Made by a program: the position numbers and the translations under genes
DNA from: Granulicella sp. dw_53
GTDB taxonomy: Bacteria; Acidobacteriota; Terriglobia; Terriglobales; Acidobacteriaceae
Direction: 5' to 3'
Length of the DNA stretch: 64,000 bases
Assembly: GCF_018449545.1 (NCBI RefSeq)
Contig: NZ_JAAVUR010000004.1
Span: 186,001 to 250,000, forward strand
Notes under the pieces: model-generated
The model's input: only the letters and a program-made list of their open reading frames with translations
Told to the model about the DNA's origin: nothing
Database searches by the model: none
Part shown: piece by piece, positions 1 to 9,676 of the stretch
Layout of the letters: every line of letters starts with the position of its first letter
How positions within the stretch are numbered: position 1 is the first letter of the stretch

Positions 1-2286
1 GGATACTTCCTACAGTCAACCGTTGAAGGCTTTGGCATGAAGGTAGAAGAGTTCGCAGACCTCGCCTTCTCTGCTAAATCCATGCCATCCTTCGGCTATG
101 GTTGCGCTGTCTTCATGCAGTCTGACATCGTGAACTTTCAACGCCAAGGTTGGCGATCCGAAGAGATTCTTGCTGGACTCGCCGACGTGCTGCCTAAGAA
201 TGTCTTCCTCTACGTCGCCAGCATTCCAAATCTTGCAGCACTCGGTTCCCGCTTCGTCCTGCAGGGAGGCACGCAAAATAATCTCGCAGTGGTCAAGGCT
301 GAAGTCGACTTCATCAAATCCAGCTTCCGTGCCAACGGCAAGGAACCAGAGATCATTGTGCACGAGCACTGCGGTGAGTCTGGTGCGATTGGAGCCGCAC
401 AAGAGGCTCTACGTCTCTGGCGGAACGGTCGCGTTACGACATTCATCGGTCTCGAGGCAGTCGCGAACATTCGCTATCGCACCACGCGCAATGAAGATAC
501 ACGCTGCTACTTCTGCAAAAACAACTGCCTGCGAACCTTCATCGACGTGGACGTAACCGGGGAGCCAAGCACAGAACACAATCATGTTCACTCCGTTCCC
601 GGAGATCGAGCCGCAACTGCAGAGGAAGTAGTCACAGCCATTGCAACAAACCTCCCCAGTCTGGAACAGGTTCAGGCAAACCTGCCTCCGGTTGAAGCGC
701 ATGGTTCCTCTTGCAGTACCGGTGGAAGTTGCGGGACCAGCACGCAATCCACCTTCAAAGCGAAGATAGAGCCGCTTGTCCAGATCCAGCTTTCACCCGG
801 ATCGAATAAGGTTGTGGAACTACCAAAGCCCGTCGAGTTCCAGCCCCGCAAGACGAAGGTTCCTCTGCGTACTGGCGAACAGCGACTCATCATCGCAACC
901 TGCGAAAAAGGCACCGTCGAAGATCTTGATGAAATGAAAGACATCAAGGCCGACATCGATAAAATCAAAGCTGTAAATCCTAACTACGTTGATATCGCGG
1001 CGCACGATGTCTTCCGTCACCGCGACGTAGAGATTGTCTCCGACTCAGTGCCGTCAACCAAGGGATTGTTCATCTCGAAGGCGACGAAGGAACGGGCCTC
1101 CCTCATGGAGCGGCGTAAGGACTTTCGTGTAGGAATTCCCCGCCTCTTGAACACTTACACCTATGCCCCGCTCTTCAATGCATACTTTGCCGGCCTCGGA
1201 TTGAAGTCCGAAAACATCGTCTACTCGGACTACACGACGCCGGAGCTCTACCGAACCGGCGCGAGCCGCGGCGCTATCGATCCTTGCTATCCGTCCAAGA
1301 TAGGCATCGCACACGTCTACAACTTACTGGCTGTCAAGCATCCTAAGAAGCCGCTCAATGCCATCTGGTTCCCAATGTACGACGTGCTTCACTCGCATTT
1401 GGTGAATCTGACCGGATCCAATGCCTGCCCAACTGTGACAGCAACCCCGGAGACGGTCAAAGCGGCGTTCATGAAAGAGAGCGACATCTTCTCGGAGAAC
1501 GGTGTCACTTATCTCGATCCGATCCTCAACCTTCAAGACGAAAAAATCTGCGCCGATCAGATGTTCAAAGCCTGGGGGCCTGTACTCGGTCTCAGTCGTG
1601 AAGAGAATGAGCGAGCACTGGCTGCGGGATTTGCGTCCTTACACTCCTGCGAGGAAGATATTCGCCGGCAGGCGCGTGAGACCCTTGATCAACTCGAACG
1701 CGAAGACCGCATCGGCATCGTCATGTTAGGTCGCGTCTATCATCATGATCCAGGCCTGAATCACGAGATCATGGAAGAGTTCCAGAAGCTCGGTTATCCC
1801 GTCTTCTCCCAAAGCACCTTGCCCGTGGATGAAGACTTGCTGGATCGCCTCTTTGGAGAGGAAGTTCGAGCAGGCATGACCACACACCCGCTCGACATCA
1901 GCGATGTCTGGAAAAATCGCTACTCCACCAGCACCAACCATAAGGTGTGGGCGGCAAAGTTCACCGCGCGTCACCCGAATCTCGTCGCACTCGAGGTATC
2001 CAGCTTCAAGTGCGGTCACGATGCTCCTATCTATGGAGTCATCGAAGGCATCATCGAGCAATCAGGGACACCGTACTTTTCGTTCAAAGATCTGGACGAG
2101 AATAAGCCGTCCGGATCTATCCGTATTCGTGTCGAGACTATCGATTACTTTCTGCGTCGTTATCGTGAAGACATCATCAAGCGGCGAAGCCTCGAAGGTA
2201 ATATCGAAACGCAGCTGGCTGCTTTTGAACATTCCCTCCGCAATCAGTCGCCTGACCAATACGAGTTGGCTGCTGCAGGGGATTAA
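1..2286 (+). CDS. 2-hydroxyacyl-CoA dehydratase activase-like protein (BadF/BadG ATPase plus DUF2229), 5' end missing
   Basis: The reading frame is open from the first base, so the N-terminal part lies outside the window. What remains (about 760 residues) starts in the last part of an ASKHA-type activase domain, with VLQGGTQNN and the GESGAIGAA signature. A cysteine cluster TRCYFCKNNCLRTF and a CSTGGSC stretch follow, then a DUF2229-type region (GIPRLLNTYTYAPLF, DPCYPSKIG, GRVYHHDPGLNHEI). Members of this family are very long proteins that combine ATPase activase domains with a component resembling the dehydratase and are thought to drive ATP-dependent electron transfer to 2-hydroxyacyl-CoA dehydratases or related reductases. 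No dehydratase subunit is visible in this window, so the target is unknown. The family call is firm; the reaction is inference. Confidence 0.85.
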   Translation, partial: GYFLQSTVEGFGMKVEEFADLAFSAKSMPSFGYGCAVFMQSDIVNFQRQGWRSEEILAGLADVLPKNVFLYVASIPNLAALGSRFVLQGGTQNNLAVVKAEVDFIKSSFRANGKEPEIIVHEHCGESGAIGAAQEALRLWRNGRVTTFIGLEAVANIRYRTTRNEDTRCYFCKNNCLRTFIDVDVTGEPSTEHNHVHSVPGDRAATAEEVVTAIATNLPSLEQVQANLPPVEAHGSSCSTGGSCGTSTQSTFKAKIEPLVQIQLSPGSNKVVELPKPVEFQPRKTKVPLRTGEQRLIIATCEKGTVEDLDEMKDIKADIDKIKAVNPNYVDIAAHDVFRHRDVEIVSDSVPSTKGLFISKATKERASLMERRKDFRVGIPRLLNTYTYAPLFNAYFAGLGLKSENIVYSDYTTPELYRTGASRGAIDPCYPSKIGIAHVYNLLAVKHPKKPLNAIWFPMYDVLHSHLVNLTGSNACPTVTATPETVKAAFMKESDIFSENGVTYLDPILNLQDEKICADQMFKAWGPVLGLSREENERALAAGFASLHSCEEDIRRQARETLDQLEREDRIGIVMLGRVYHHDPGLNHEIMEEFQKLGYPVFSQSTLPVDEDLLDRLFGEEVRAGMTTHPLDISDVWKNRYSTSTNHKVWAAKFTARHPNLVALEVSSFKCGHDAPIYGVIEGIIEQSGTPYFSFKDLDENKPSGSIRIRVETIDYFLRRYREDIIKRRSLEGNIETQLAAFEHSLRNQSPDQYELAAAGD

Positions 2287-2368
2287 TATCGGGGTTGCGC
2301 TGTAGACCTCTGACTCCGCAGCGCGACTCTCTAAAATTTAGGCTGCAATCTCTCGGCCCATCGACCCT

Positions 2369-3481
2369 ATGGTTGCTACATGGAGTTCCATCAATAGATT
2401 CGTGCTCTCCAATCTCGCTCATCGGCCTATACGCACCCTCTTGAGCGTTTTGGCGATCGCGGTTGAAGTGACGATGATCCTCACCCTCGTCGGTGTCAGC
2501 TACGGCACGCTGGACGGAACAGCGCGCCGTGCCCGGGGCGTGGGAGCTGACATCATGGTCCGCCCACCAGGGTCTTCGATCATATCTCTCAGCTCCGCAC
2601 CCATGAGCGATCGGCTGATCCCACTCCTGGCCAAGGAGGCCAATGTAACGATAGTGACAGGGACTGTTGTTCAGCCCTTGGAAGGCCTCGACACAATCAC
2701 CGGTCTTGATCTTGATCAGTTCTCCAAAATGAGCGGAGGATTCCACTTCCTTGAAGGAGGTGCCTTCCAGAAGGACAATGATGTTCTTATCGACGAGTTC
2801 TACTCGCGGGAAAAGCGTCTTCACGCGGGCGATACCGTCCATCTCGTCGGTCATGACTGGCATGTAGCAGGCGTCTTTGAATCCGGCAAGTTGGCTCGCA
2901 TGTGCGTAAGACTCTCGGTGCTCCAACAAATAACCGGCAATCCGAACCGCCTCAGCCAAATCTATATCAAAGTCGACGACCCGAGTCACATCCAGACTGT
3001 CGTTGGCAGACTCCGCAAGACCCTGCCAGGATACCCGATCTATACGATGGAAGAGTTTACATCGCTGCTATCGATCAACAGCGTCGGTCTGCTTCGCAAC
3101 TTTATAGGTGTAGTAATTGCGATCGCTGTCGTCGTTGGATTTATCGTCGTCTCTATGGCGATGTATACGGCCGTCCTCGAACGAACCCGAGAGATCGGCA
3201 TTCTCCGGTCGCTAGGAGCCTCCTCCTCCATGATCTTTAGCCTCCTCCTAAAGGAGACACTTGTACTGGCTCTCGCTGGCACCTGCACAGGAATCGCACT
3301 TACATACCTCGCCCAGTGGTCCTTGGAACATATCGGCCACTCAGGCCTCACCCAGGAGACCGTCTACGTCTGGTGGCCAATCGCTGGCGTTATCGCCGTC
3401 ACGGGAGCAGTACTTGGCACCATAGCTCCAGCGTTGAAGGCCATACGCCAAGAGGTCACGGAAGCTCTCTCCTACGAATGA
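2369..3481 (+). CDS. FtsX/MacB-type ABC transporter permease
   Basis: A 370-residue inner membrane protein with the FtsX/MacB plan: one N-terminal membrane helix (about residues 20-45), a periplasmic domain of about 200 residues, then three C-terminal helices. The cytoplasmic loop before the last helices carries the typical ERTREIGILRSLGA signature. Such permeases pair with a MacB/LolD-like ATPase and act in mechanotransmission, efflux or lipoprotein release. No ATPase gene is adjacent in the window. It lies 82 bases after the activase-like gene on the same strand and is followed by a convergent TonB receptor. The substrate cannot be told. The ATG at 2369 has only a weak upstream ribosome binding site. 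Confidence 0.85.
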   Translation: MVATWSSINRFVLSNLAHRPIRTLLSVLAIAVEVTMILTLVGVSYGTLDGTARRARGVGADIMVRPPGSSIISLSSAPMSDRLIPLLAKEANVTIVTGTVVQPLEGLDTITGLDLDQFSKMSGGFHFLEGGAFQKDNDVLIDEFYSREKRLHAGDTVHLVGHDWHVAGVFESGKLARMCVRLSVLQQITGNPNRLSQIYIKVDDPSHIQTVVGRLRKTLPGYPIYTMEEFTSLLSINSVGLLRNFIGVVIAIAVVVGFIVVSMAMYTAVLERTREIGILRSLGASSSMIFSLLLKETLVLALAGTCTGIALTYLAQWSLEHIGHSGLTQETVYVWWPIAGVIAVTGAVLGTIAPALKAIRQEVTEALSYE

Positions 3482-3543
3482 GAACTTTGCATTTTCAGGC
3501 CCACATGGCTGCTTGAACAGACCCTGCTACTCCGTTCAGCACG

Positions 3544-6285
3544 TCAGAACAAAAGACGTGCACCGAACTGAAACTGCCTTGCCGGATCACTGTTTGAGAT
3601 TCCCGCCGTCGGGATCATAAAACTATTTCCCGGGCTTGCTCCATTTCCATAGGTGGTCGTGAGCTTTACATAATTTCCATGGTTGAAAATATTCGAGATC
3701 TCCGCCCGGCTCTCGAGGCTCAGCCGCTCCCATACGTGGAAGGTACGAGTCACAGCAAGATCCGTCTGCGCCTGTGCAGGACCGCGATACGAGTTTCTCG
3801 ATACACCGAAGGCTCTGTCCGCCAGGATTCCGTCACCGTCGTTATCCACTCCCGTCAGCGGATTCACTGGTAAGCCAGTTGCAGCAACAGTAACCCCAGT
3901 AAGACGAAACTCGGCAGGGAGATTCAGAATGCCCGTCGCAACGAAGCGGTGCCTCTGGAAGAAGTCGGATGGCCCGCTCTCACCAGTCTTCACATTCCAA
4001 ACGCTGGGTGTACCTGTAGAGTTGCCGCCGGTGAAGAAGACGTTAGTGATATTAGAGCTGTACAGGTAAGCGGCCTGAAACTGAAACAGGCCGCCGAACC
4101 GGCGAGATATCTGCGCCTCGCCCGAGGTGTTCCGCGAGTTACCGACGTTGTCGACTTGCTCGACGTTCGCAACGGCGATCTGCGTTCCATCGCTGCGGGT
4201 ATAGAAAAGCGAAGGTCTCGTCGCGTTCGCTGCTACCGCGGCCCGCGTCTGTCCGGGCGCCGTTCGGATGAATGGCGTCGGAGCGTTAAGATTATCGAGC
4301 ATCAACTGATGTCTGGATCCCATGAAGACAGCGTCAAGTTGCAGTACCCAACCCATCGGCAGTTTCTGCTCCACTCCCGCTGACACCTCCATGGTGTAGG
4401 GATTCTTCAATCGCGGATTCAACAACATGATGTCCCGGCGATCCGCCGCCCCTCCAACTGTCGGCGGCGTCGGATACGACGGGTTTGAAATTGTGTAACT
4501 CGCCGCCGAAGAGTTCGGTCCAAGGTTCAGTGCGTTGCGCTGCAACTGGCCGTAGATCTGGTCGTAGAACAGTCCAGCCCCTGCACGAACGACAGTGTTT
4601 CCGTTGCCGAATGCATCCCATGCTACGCCGAGCCTTGGCTGAAAGTTTGCAACGCCGGAGCTGTTTGATTGGTAGTCGTAACGAACGCCAAGGTTCGTAG
4701 AGAGTCTCCGCGTTGCCTTCCACTCGTCCTGCGCAAACGCGGAAACGAGATCCTGTCCGTACTTCAAGGTCTGTGCACCGACCGTTTGCGTATAGCGCAG
4801 CGGCATTTGATTCGGTGTTGGAGGGCCTGCTGCAAAGGTATACGTCCCCAACGGCGTACTGATGAAATTGTAGTTGGTGTACTGGTGGATGTAGTCACCG
4901 CCAAACGTGAATGCATGTGCTCCGAAGGTCTTCGATATCGTCTCAGCCGCCTGCCATGCCTGCGATCGTAAATGCTCCACTGAAGAACCTCCAGTGGTCG
5001 AATAACTTGGTCGCACAATCTGGATGCTCGGTGTAAAAGGGGTGTACCAGAGGGGCAATGCATTCGAATACGAAAGTCTGAAGTCATTTAGCCAGGTCCC
5101 GAGCATCGACCGTTGCGTAATCTGTCCGGCTGTACTCTGCTGAATGTCGTTGCGGCCCGCGTTCGCCTGAACGAATCCCCCGACCACATCATTCAAGTTA
5201 TTACTTTTGAGAAAGTCTCCGTTCAACCGTACCGTCGTAAACTCGCGGTCATTCCACTTCCGATCCAATCGCAACAGACCCATATAGGAGTTCTGAATCC
5301 CAGTAAAGAAACCTGGCGTCGGTGATTGAATAAACGCACCGCGTTCCTGATGTTGCTGTTCATACGAGCCGAGGAAGTACGTCTTACCCCGCTGCAATGG
5401 CCCACCAATCGTGCTGCCCCATTGTTCCTTAGCATTCGGCACATGAAATGTGGACACCGGTGGCGCCGCTTGGATCCCCGACGGTCTTACATATCCGAAG
5501 GCCTCTCCGTGAAATTGATCGGTGCCGGATTTCGTCGAAAGAAGAACGACACCGCCACTCGATCGACCGTACTGCGCCAGATACTCGTTGGTCAGAAGTT
5601 TGAACTCTCCAATCGCCGAGATCGACACATTCTGCTGAGGGCCATTCGACAAAATGAAGTCCGAGTCGGTGCTCCCATCGAGCTCATACTGCGTAAAGCG
5701 AAACGACTGATTATTGATGGTGAGACGTGTCGAACTTCGGCCATCCGAACCGGAACCAACTGTGTTTCTGGCGCGCGGATCTAACATTGCAAACTGCGCC
5801 AGGTTCCTGTTGGTGCTGGGAAGTTGCGTCAGCGCGGTTGGATCCAGTGTCCTCGACAATTCCGGCGCTGTATCCAACTCGGGCGATGTCGCGAAGACGG
5901 TAATACTCTGTTGAAGCGGGTCCACCTGCATCGGCAACACCAGCAAAGGTCCGCCAGCAAGAACCCCCTCTCGCGTCAACTTATTCATTCCGAGCGCCAT
6001 CACCAATAAACGATAGGGTGTTCCTGGAACCAACCCACGAAACACAAATGTTCCATCGCTATGGCTGTTTGTCTCCAAGCTCTTACCCGTTGAATCTGTA
6101 AGAACTAAATTGCCCTCCGCGATAGATGCTCCCGAACCATCCTGCAAGACGCCGTGAATCTCCGAAACGTACGAACTCTGGGCCAGCGCCTGTTGATCCT
6201 GCGCCTGCACAGCAGGAATCGAAGTAACCAGGAGTAGCCCAACAGCAAATGACACAACACAACCGAATGACCGTAACGAAGACAT
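3544..6285 (-). CDS. TonB-dependent receptor with carboxypeptidase-regulatory N-terminus (Oar-like)
   Basis: An outer membrane protein of about 913 residues. A signal peptide (SLRSFGCVVSFAVGLLLVTS, processed near VQAQ) is followed by a carboxypeptidase-regulatory-like beta-sandwich (GVLQDGSGASIAEGNLVLTD), a TonB plug region (about residues 120-260; RLTINNQSFRFTQYELDG) and a beta-barrel ending in the terminal aromatic residue (FGARLLF). The ATG at 6285 is preferred because AAAGGT lies six bases upstream; a GTG seven codons earlier is possible. The gene follows a PepSY membrane protein 43 bases upstream, probably as one transcription unit, a pairing typical of metal-chelate uptake. The ligand is unknown. 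Confidence 0.9.
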   Translation of the reverse strand: MSSLRSFGCVVSFAVGLLLVTSIPAVQAQDQQALAQSSYVSEIHGVLQDGSGASIAEGNLVLTDSTGKSLETNSHSDGTFVFRGLVPGTPYRLLVMALGMNKLTREGVLAGGPLLVLPMQVDPLQQSITVFATSPELDTAPELSRTLDPTALTQLPSTNRNLAQFAMLDPRARNTVGSGSDGRSSTRLTINNQSFRFTQYELDGSTDSDFILSNGPQQNVSISAIGEFKLLTNEYLAQYGRSSGGVVLLSTKSGTDQFHGEAFGYVRPSGIQAAPPVSTFHVPNAKEQWGSTIGGPLQRGKTYFLGSYEQQHQERGAFIQSPTPGFFTGIQNSYMGLLRLDRKWNDREFTTVRLNGDFLKSNNLNDVVGGFVQANAGRNDIQQSTAGQITQRSMLGTWLNDFRLSYSNALPLWYTPFTPSIQIVRPSYSTTGGSSVEHLRSQAWQAAETISKTFGAHAFTFGGDYIHQYTNYNFISTPLGTYTFAAGPPTPNQMPLRYTQTVGAQTLKYGQDLVSAFAQDEWKATRRLSTNLGVRYDYQSNSSGVANFQPRLGVAWDAFGNGNTVVRAGAGLFYDQIYGQLQRNALNLGPNSSAASYTISNPSYPTPPTVGGAADRRDIMLLNPRLKNPYTMEVSAGVEQKLPMGWVLQLDAVFMGSRHQLMLDNLNAPTPFIRTAPGQTRAAVAANATRPSLFYTRSDGTQIAVANVEQVDNVGNSRNTSGEAQISRRFGGLFQFQAAYLYSSNITNVFFTGGNSTGTPSVWNVKTGESGPSDFFQRHRFVATGILNLPAEFRLTGVTVAATGLPVNPLTGVDNDGDGILADRAFGVSRNSYRGPAQAQTDLAVTRTFHVWERLSLESRAEISNIFNHGNYVKLTTTYGNGASPGNSFMIPTAGISNSDPARQFQFGARLLF

Positions 6286-6328
6286 CGACGTACCTTTCTG
6301 CTTCACCGCGCGGGTTCTACCGTGAGGA

Positions 6329-7522
6329 TTATTTAGTGTCTACACGAGACAAGGAGCTCATAGACGGCACACTCGATACCAGCTCTTGTGAGACCGTTCT
6401 AGCGGACTTCGCCGTGCGTCTTCTCCAAGCGATCAACCTGCGAGTGGCCAACGAAAATCCGGTCCACACGAGTACCAATCCCGCAAGGGCAGCGATCATC
6501 GCCACCAACTCGCCTACAACTCCATACATCTCGCCCGTATGCAGGTATCGCGTATAGAGCCGCCACTGCCGCCCTCGAGATTGGTTACTGAAGGGCTCCC
6601 AACGCATCACCTTCGCGTCTTTCAGCCCAATCACAAGTTGCGCCCGCTGCTCCGGCCTTCCGCCCAGCCCCTCATCGACCGAGAAGGTGACGCTCTTGTC
6701 CTTCTCGCCCGGCAGCCGCATCAGGAGACTGTACCAATGCGGGTCCTGCTGTTTCGCTCGGGCGACGAGAGGATCGAGAAGCGTCAGGTCTCGCAGCGAG
6801 CCCTTGATAACCTGCCTCTCGGGCGCGCGAGGCGGTAACGGAGTTCCTGCAGCTCGATACATCAGATCGTTCGCCCACCCATAGGCCATGACGGAGCCGG
6901 TCGATGAGATCACTAGCAACGGCAACGCCAGCCAGAATCCTGCGATATTGTGGAGATTCCACTCCCGCGCACGGCCCTTCATCTTCTTGCGGAACGTCAT
7001 CGCCGATTTGAGATTTGCCGCACGCCACTGACGCGGAACCCAAAGCACCAGTCCGCTCAATAACAGAAAAAAGAAACCAAGGTTCGCAGCATCCTTAACT
7101 GCTCGTAAGCCCTCATTCTGTCCTCGGCTCAGCGCCACCCAGCGATGCAAGTCACGTACTGAGTTGAAGAAAATTCGGAGTCGGCTCGCGCCCTCTCCCA
7201 GAACTTTTCCCGTACACGCATCAACAAGCAGAGTCGCATTGTTCTGCAACGTCACTTGTGCCGGAAGACGAGGGTCAGAGAAGAACTGTATGGAGGTAGC
7301 AGTTCGCCTGCTCTGCGCTTGAGCAGCTGTCAGTAAGGTGGAAGGCGCCACGCATATCTCCCCGGGCACCAATAGACTCGGGGTGATGTTGCGTTCGGCA
7401 AAGCGAATGATCTGGGGCTGAAACGCCAGGATAGAACCGGTGGCCGCCATGTAAGCGACACCAAACCCCACGACGAGCCCAACGATCAGATGTGCCCAAA
7501 AAAGAAGGCGGCGTACTCCCAT
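6329..7522 (-). CDS. PepSY-associated membrane protein, possible ferric-chelate reductase partner
   Basis: A roughly 397-residue inner membrane protein with the PepSY_TM layout: an N-terminal helix (LLFWAHLIVGLVVGFGVAYM), a large periplasmic part holding PepSY-type segments, paired helices in the middle (NLGFFFLLLSGLVLWVP; IAGFWLALPLLVISSTGSVM) and a C-terminal helix (ELVAMIAALAGLVLVWTGF). Histidines such as RDLHRWVAL and EWNLHNIAGF are conserved in family members that act as periplasmic or inner-membrane metal-chelate reductases. The ATG at 7522 was chosen because GGAGAC stands six bases upstream and the membrane helix then begins at once; a GTG at 7570 is an alternative. It leads a two-gene unit with the TonB receptor. 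The reductase role is inferred from the family. Confidence 0.85.
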   Translation of the reverse strand: MGVRRLLFWAHLIVGLVVGFGVAYMAATGSILAFQPQIIRFAERNITPSLLVPGEICVAPSTLLTAAQAQSRRTATSIQFFSDPRLPAQVTLQNNATLLVDACTGKVLGEGASRLRIFFNSVRDLHRWVALSRGQNEGLRAVKDAANLGFFFLLLSGLVLWVPRQWRAANLKSAMTFRKKMKGRAREWNLHNIAGFWLALPLLVISSTGSVMAYGWANDLMYRAAGTPLPPRAPERQVIKGSLRDLTLLDPLVARAKQQDPHWYSLLMRLPGEKDKSVTFSVDEGLGGRPEQRAQLVIGLKDAKVMRWEPFSNQSRGRQWRLYTRYLHTGEMYGVVGELVAMIAALAGLVLVWTGFSLATRRLIAWRRRTAKSARTVSQELVSSVPSMSSLSRVDTK

Positions 7523-7644
7523 ACTGTCTCCATTGGATGGAGGCCACAGAGCCACCCAATGGTCGCTCACCAGCCGTCATCGATCTCATAATTCGCCAAG
7601 ACGCTTCGCCAAAAGACTCCCTGGCAATCTGTCGCTTCAAATGA

Positions 7645-7664
7645 AGACTAAACTGGTCGTATAT
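7645..7664. promoter_or_regulatory. Candidate operator, GACYA-N4-TGGTC type
   Basis: AGACTAAACTGGTCGTATAT lies about 120 bases upstream of the PepSY-TonB unit that runs leftwards. It shares the GAC...TGGTCGTATAT pattern with a site at 16249-16268 between two other TonB receptor genes. The recurrence suggests a shared operator; no regulator is identified. Confidence 0.4.
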
Positions 7665-7858
7665 TTAAATCAAGCTTGAGTATCAACATCCAAGCCGATG
7701 ACATCATAAAAAATTAAAGTCACCGGCGGGCGACACCACGCGACCGGAGTCAAGTCTCTGGGAACTGGATTCAGTGGGCAAAAGACCAGACCGATGTGCG
7801 CTCAGCAAATGCAGCGGAGCCCCCAGCCCAGGCTCTACGCTGCATGTAAGCCATGCTT

Positions 7859-8314
7859 CTAGTAACGCTTGTAGGGTAAGAACTTTCCAGACATGCCAAC
7901 TCTGACCCGATCCCCTTTGGGATCCGCCTCGCGCTCGATCTGCATCTCGAAATCGATGGCGCTCATAATACCGTCCCCAAACTCCTCCTCGACCAATGCC
8001 TTCCATGTTGTGCCGTAGGTCTGCACCAATTCATAGAAGCGATAAATCAGAGGATCTGTAGGAGGTAAGGCTGTCGACGAACCACGATTGGGCGGCTCGG
8101 TCAGCATGATCGCTTCTGCTTCACTCAGTCCCAGCAGCTTCGCCGCACTTTCACTCTCTGACTTTGTCAGTATCATCTGTCCCAGTAAGGCCGCTGTGTA
8201 AAGAACCGGAGATCCGGAACCGATACCCTGCGCAATAGCCTTCCACGTTAAGCCCCTGCTCCGCTTCTCATCTTGAATCTTGAGTGTAAGCTCTTCCCTT
8301 GTTGCCATGCTCAT
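7859..8314 (-). CDS. cynS: Cyanate hydratase (cyanase)
   Basis: Cyanase converts cyanate and bicarbonate to carbamate and CO2; carbamate then breaks down to ammonia and CO2. The 151-residue length fits the family. The N-terminal helical domain (about residues 1-85) is followed by the catalytic domain with PTDPLIYRFYE, holding the Arg and Glu of the active site, then GDGIMSAIDF with the catalytic Ser, and the family ending GKFLPYKRY. Two ATG codons (8314 and 8308) lie close together, with GAGGAAG upstream. The gene follows formate dehydrogenase by 73 bases on the same strand, behind a LysR gene, so the three may be co-regulated. Cyanate detoxification with nitrogen and CO2 release is the likely job. 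Confidence 0.95.
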   Translation of the reverse strand: MSMATREELTLKIQDEKRSRGLTWKAIAQGIGSGSPVLYTAALLGQMILTKSESESAAKLLGLSEAEAIMLTEPPNRGSSTALPPTDPLIYRFYELVQTYGTTWKALVEEEFGDGIMSAIDFEMQIEREADPKGDRVRVGMSGKFLPYKRY

Positions 8315-8387
8315 TCTTCCTCATGTTGTTTGGTGAATGGAAATAGGCGGAGCCTGGACTCCGCCCATTTCGATATTTCGAATAGAG

Positions 8388-9548
8388 TTATTTGTTGACA
8401 GTGTAGGAATGAGCACCAGCTCCGGCTAGCTTGCCGCCATCGACGATGAGGTACTCATCGCGGATGGGCCGAGCTTCAAACCAACACTCCAGAATTTCTC
8501 GCGTCCCCGCGGCATAGCGTGCCTGCGCCGAGAGCGAAGTGCCCGAGATGTGGGGAGTCATGCCGTGGTGAGGCATCGTCCTCCACGGATGGTCCTTTGG
8601 CGCGGGCTGCGGGAACCAGACATCACCCGCGTAGCCGGCCAACTGTCCACTCTCAAGAGCGCGAACAACAGCATCGCGGTTACAGATCTTGGCGCGAGCG
8701 GTATTGACGAGATACGCGCCGCGTTTCATCTTGGCAATCAACTGATCGTTGAAGAGATCGAGTGTGCCGGGATGCAGCGGAGCGTTGATGGTGACGACAT
8801 CGCAAACCTTGACCATGTCTTCGATACTCGGGTGAAAGGTGAGGCCGAGTTCCTTCTCGACGCTCTCTGGAAGACGATGCTGATCAAAGTAGTGAAGCTT
8901 CACATCGAATGGCTTAAGACGCTTCAATATCGCAAGCCCGATGCGGCCGGCGGCGACTGTTCCGACGTGCATGGCTTCGAGGTCATAGGATCGCTCGGCG
9001 CAGTCGGCAATGTTCCAGCCGCCTTTGACCACCCACTCATACGACGGGATATAGTTCCGCACTAGCGACAGAATCATCATAACGGCGTGCTCGGATACGC
9101 TGATGCTGTTCGAGTAGGTGACCTCCGCGACCGTGATGCCATTCTTGATAGCAGCTTCAAGATCGACGTGATCGGAGCCGATACCCGCAGTTACGGCCAG
9201 CTTGAGTTTCTTTGCCTTTGCAATTCGTTCCGGCGTCAGGTAAGCAGGCCAGAAGGGCTGGGAGATAACGATCTCGGCATCGGGAAGTTCACGTTCGAAG
9301 ACGGAGTCTTCGCCTTCCTTGTCCGAAGTCACAACAAGCGTGTGGCCCAGACCTTCAAGATATTTGCGCAGTCCAAGCTCGCCTGAGACGCTGCCCAGCA
9401 ATTCGCCTGGTGTAAAGTCGATCTTTTTGGGGGTTGGTGCCGTTTGACCACCTGGGTAGTGATCGATCTTCGGGACGTCGGCGCGTGCATAGGATTTTGG
9501 ATAACCGGTGATTGGATCGTCATACAGAACACAAAGTATTTTTGCCAT
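8388..9548 (-). CDS. fdh: NAD(P)-dependent formate dehydrogenase, D-2-hydroxyacid dehydrogenase superfamily
   Basis: This metal-free cytoplasmic enzyme oxidises formate to CO2. The protein (386 residues from the ATG at 9548, which fits the usual MAK(I/V)LCVLYDDP start and has GGAGGA just upstream) closely matches the Pseudomonas-type enzyme. It shows YSNSISVSEH with the substrate Asn, the Rossmann motif GTVAAGRIG, VNTARAK with the catalytic Arg, and MTPHISGTSLSAQARYAAG with the catalytic His. The cofactor-selecting loop reads YFDQHRLPE: the Asp that favours NAD is present, but the following Arg of the Pseudomonas enzyme is Gln. NADP use is therefore possible and must be measured. It sits between lysR and cynS on the same strand. 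Confidence 0.93.
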   Translation of the reverse strand: MAKILCVLYDDPITGYPKSYARADVPKIDHYPGGQTAPTPKKIDFTPGELLGSVSGELGLRKYLEGLGHTLVVTSDKEGEDSVFERELPDAEIVISQPFWPAYLTPERIAKAKKLKLAVTAGIGSDHVDLEAAIKNGITVAEVTYSNSISVSEHAVMMILSLVRNYIPSYEWVVKGGWNIADCAERSYDLEAMHVGTVAAGRIGLAILKRLKPFDVKLHYFDQHRLPESVEKELGLTFHPSIEDMVKVCDVVTINAPLHPGTLDLFNDQLIAKMKRGAYLVNTARAKICNRDAVVRALESGQLAGYAGDVWFPQPAPKDHPWRTMPHHGMTPHISGTSLSAQARYAAGTREILECWFEARPIRDEYLIVDGGKLAGAGAHSYTVNK

Positions 9549-9676
9549 TGCTTCCTCCACTTACAGAAGCAACACTCTCAAGCCGGAACAACGACGGTCA
9601 AACAAACTGCTTCGATGAGTCAATCGATAACTCCGATCACAATCGCAGACATGTGAATTGCCCTGTAAAATTCCCT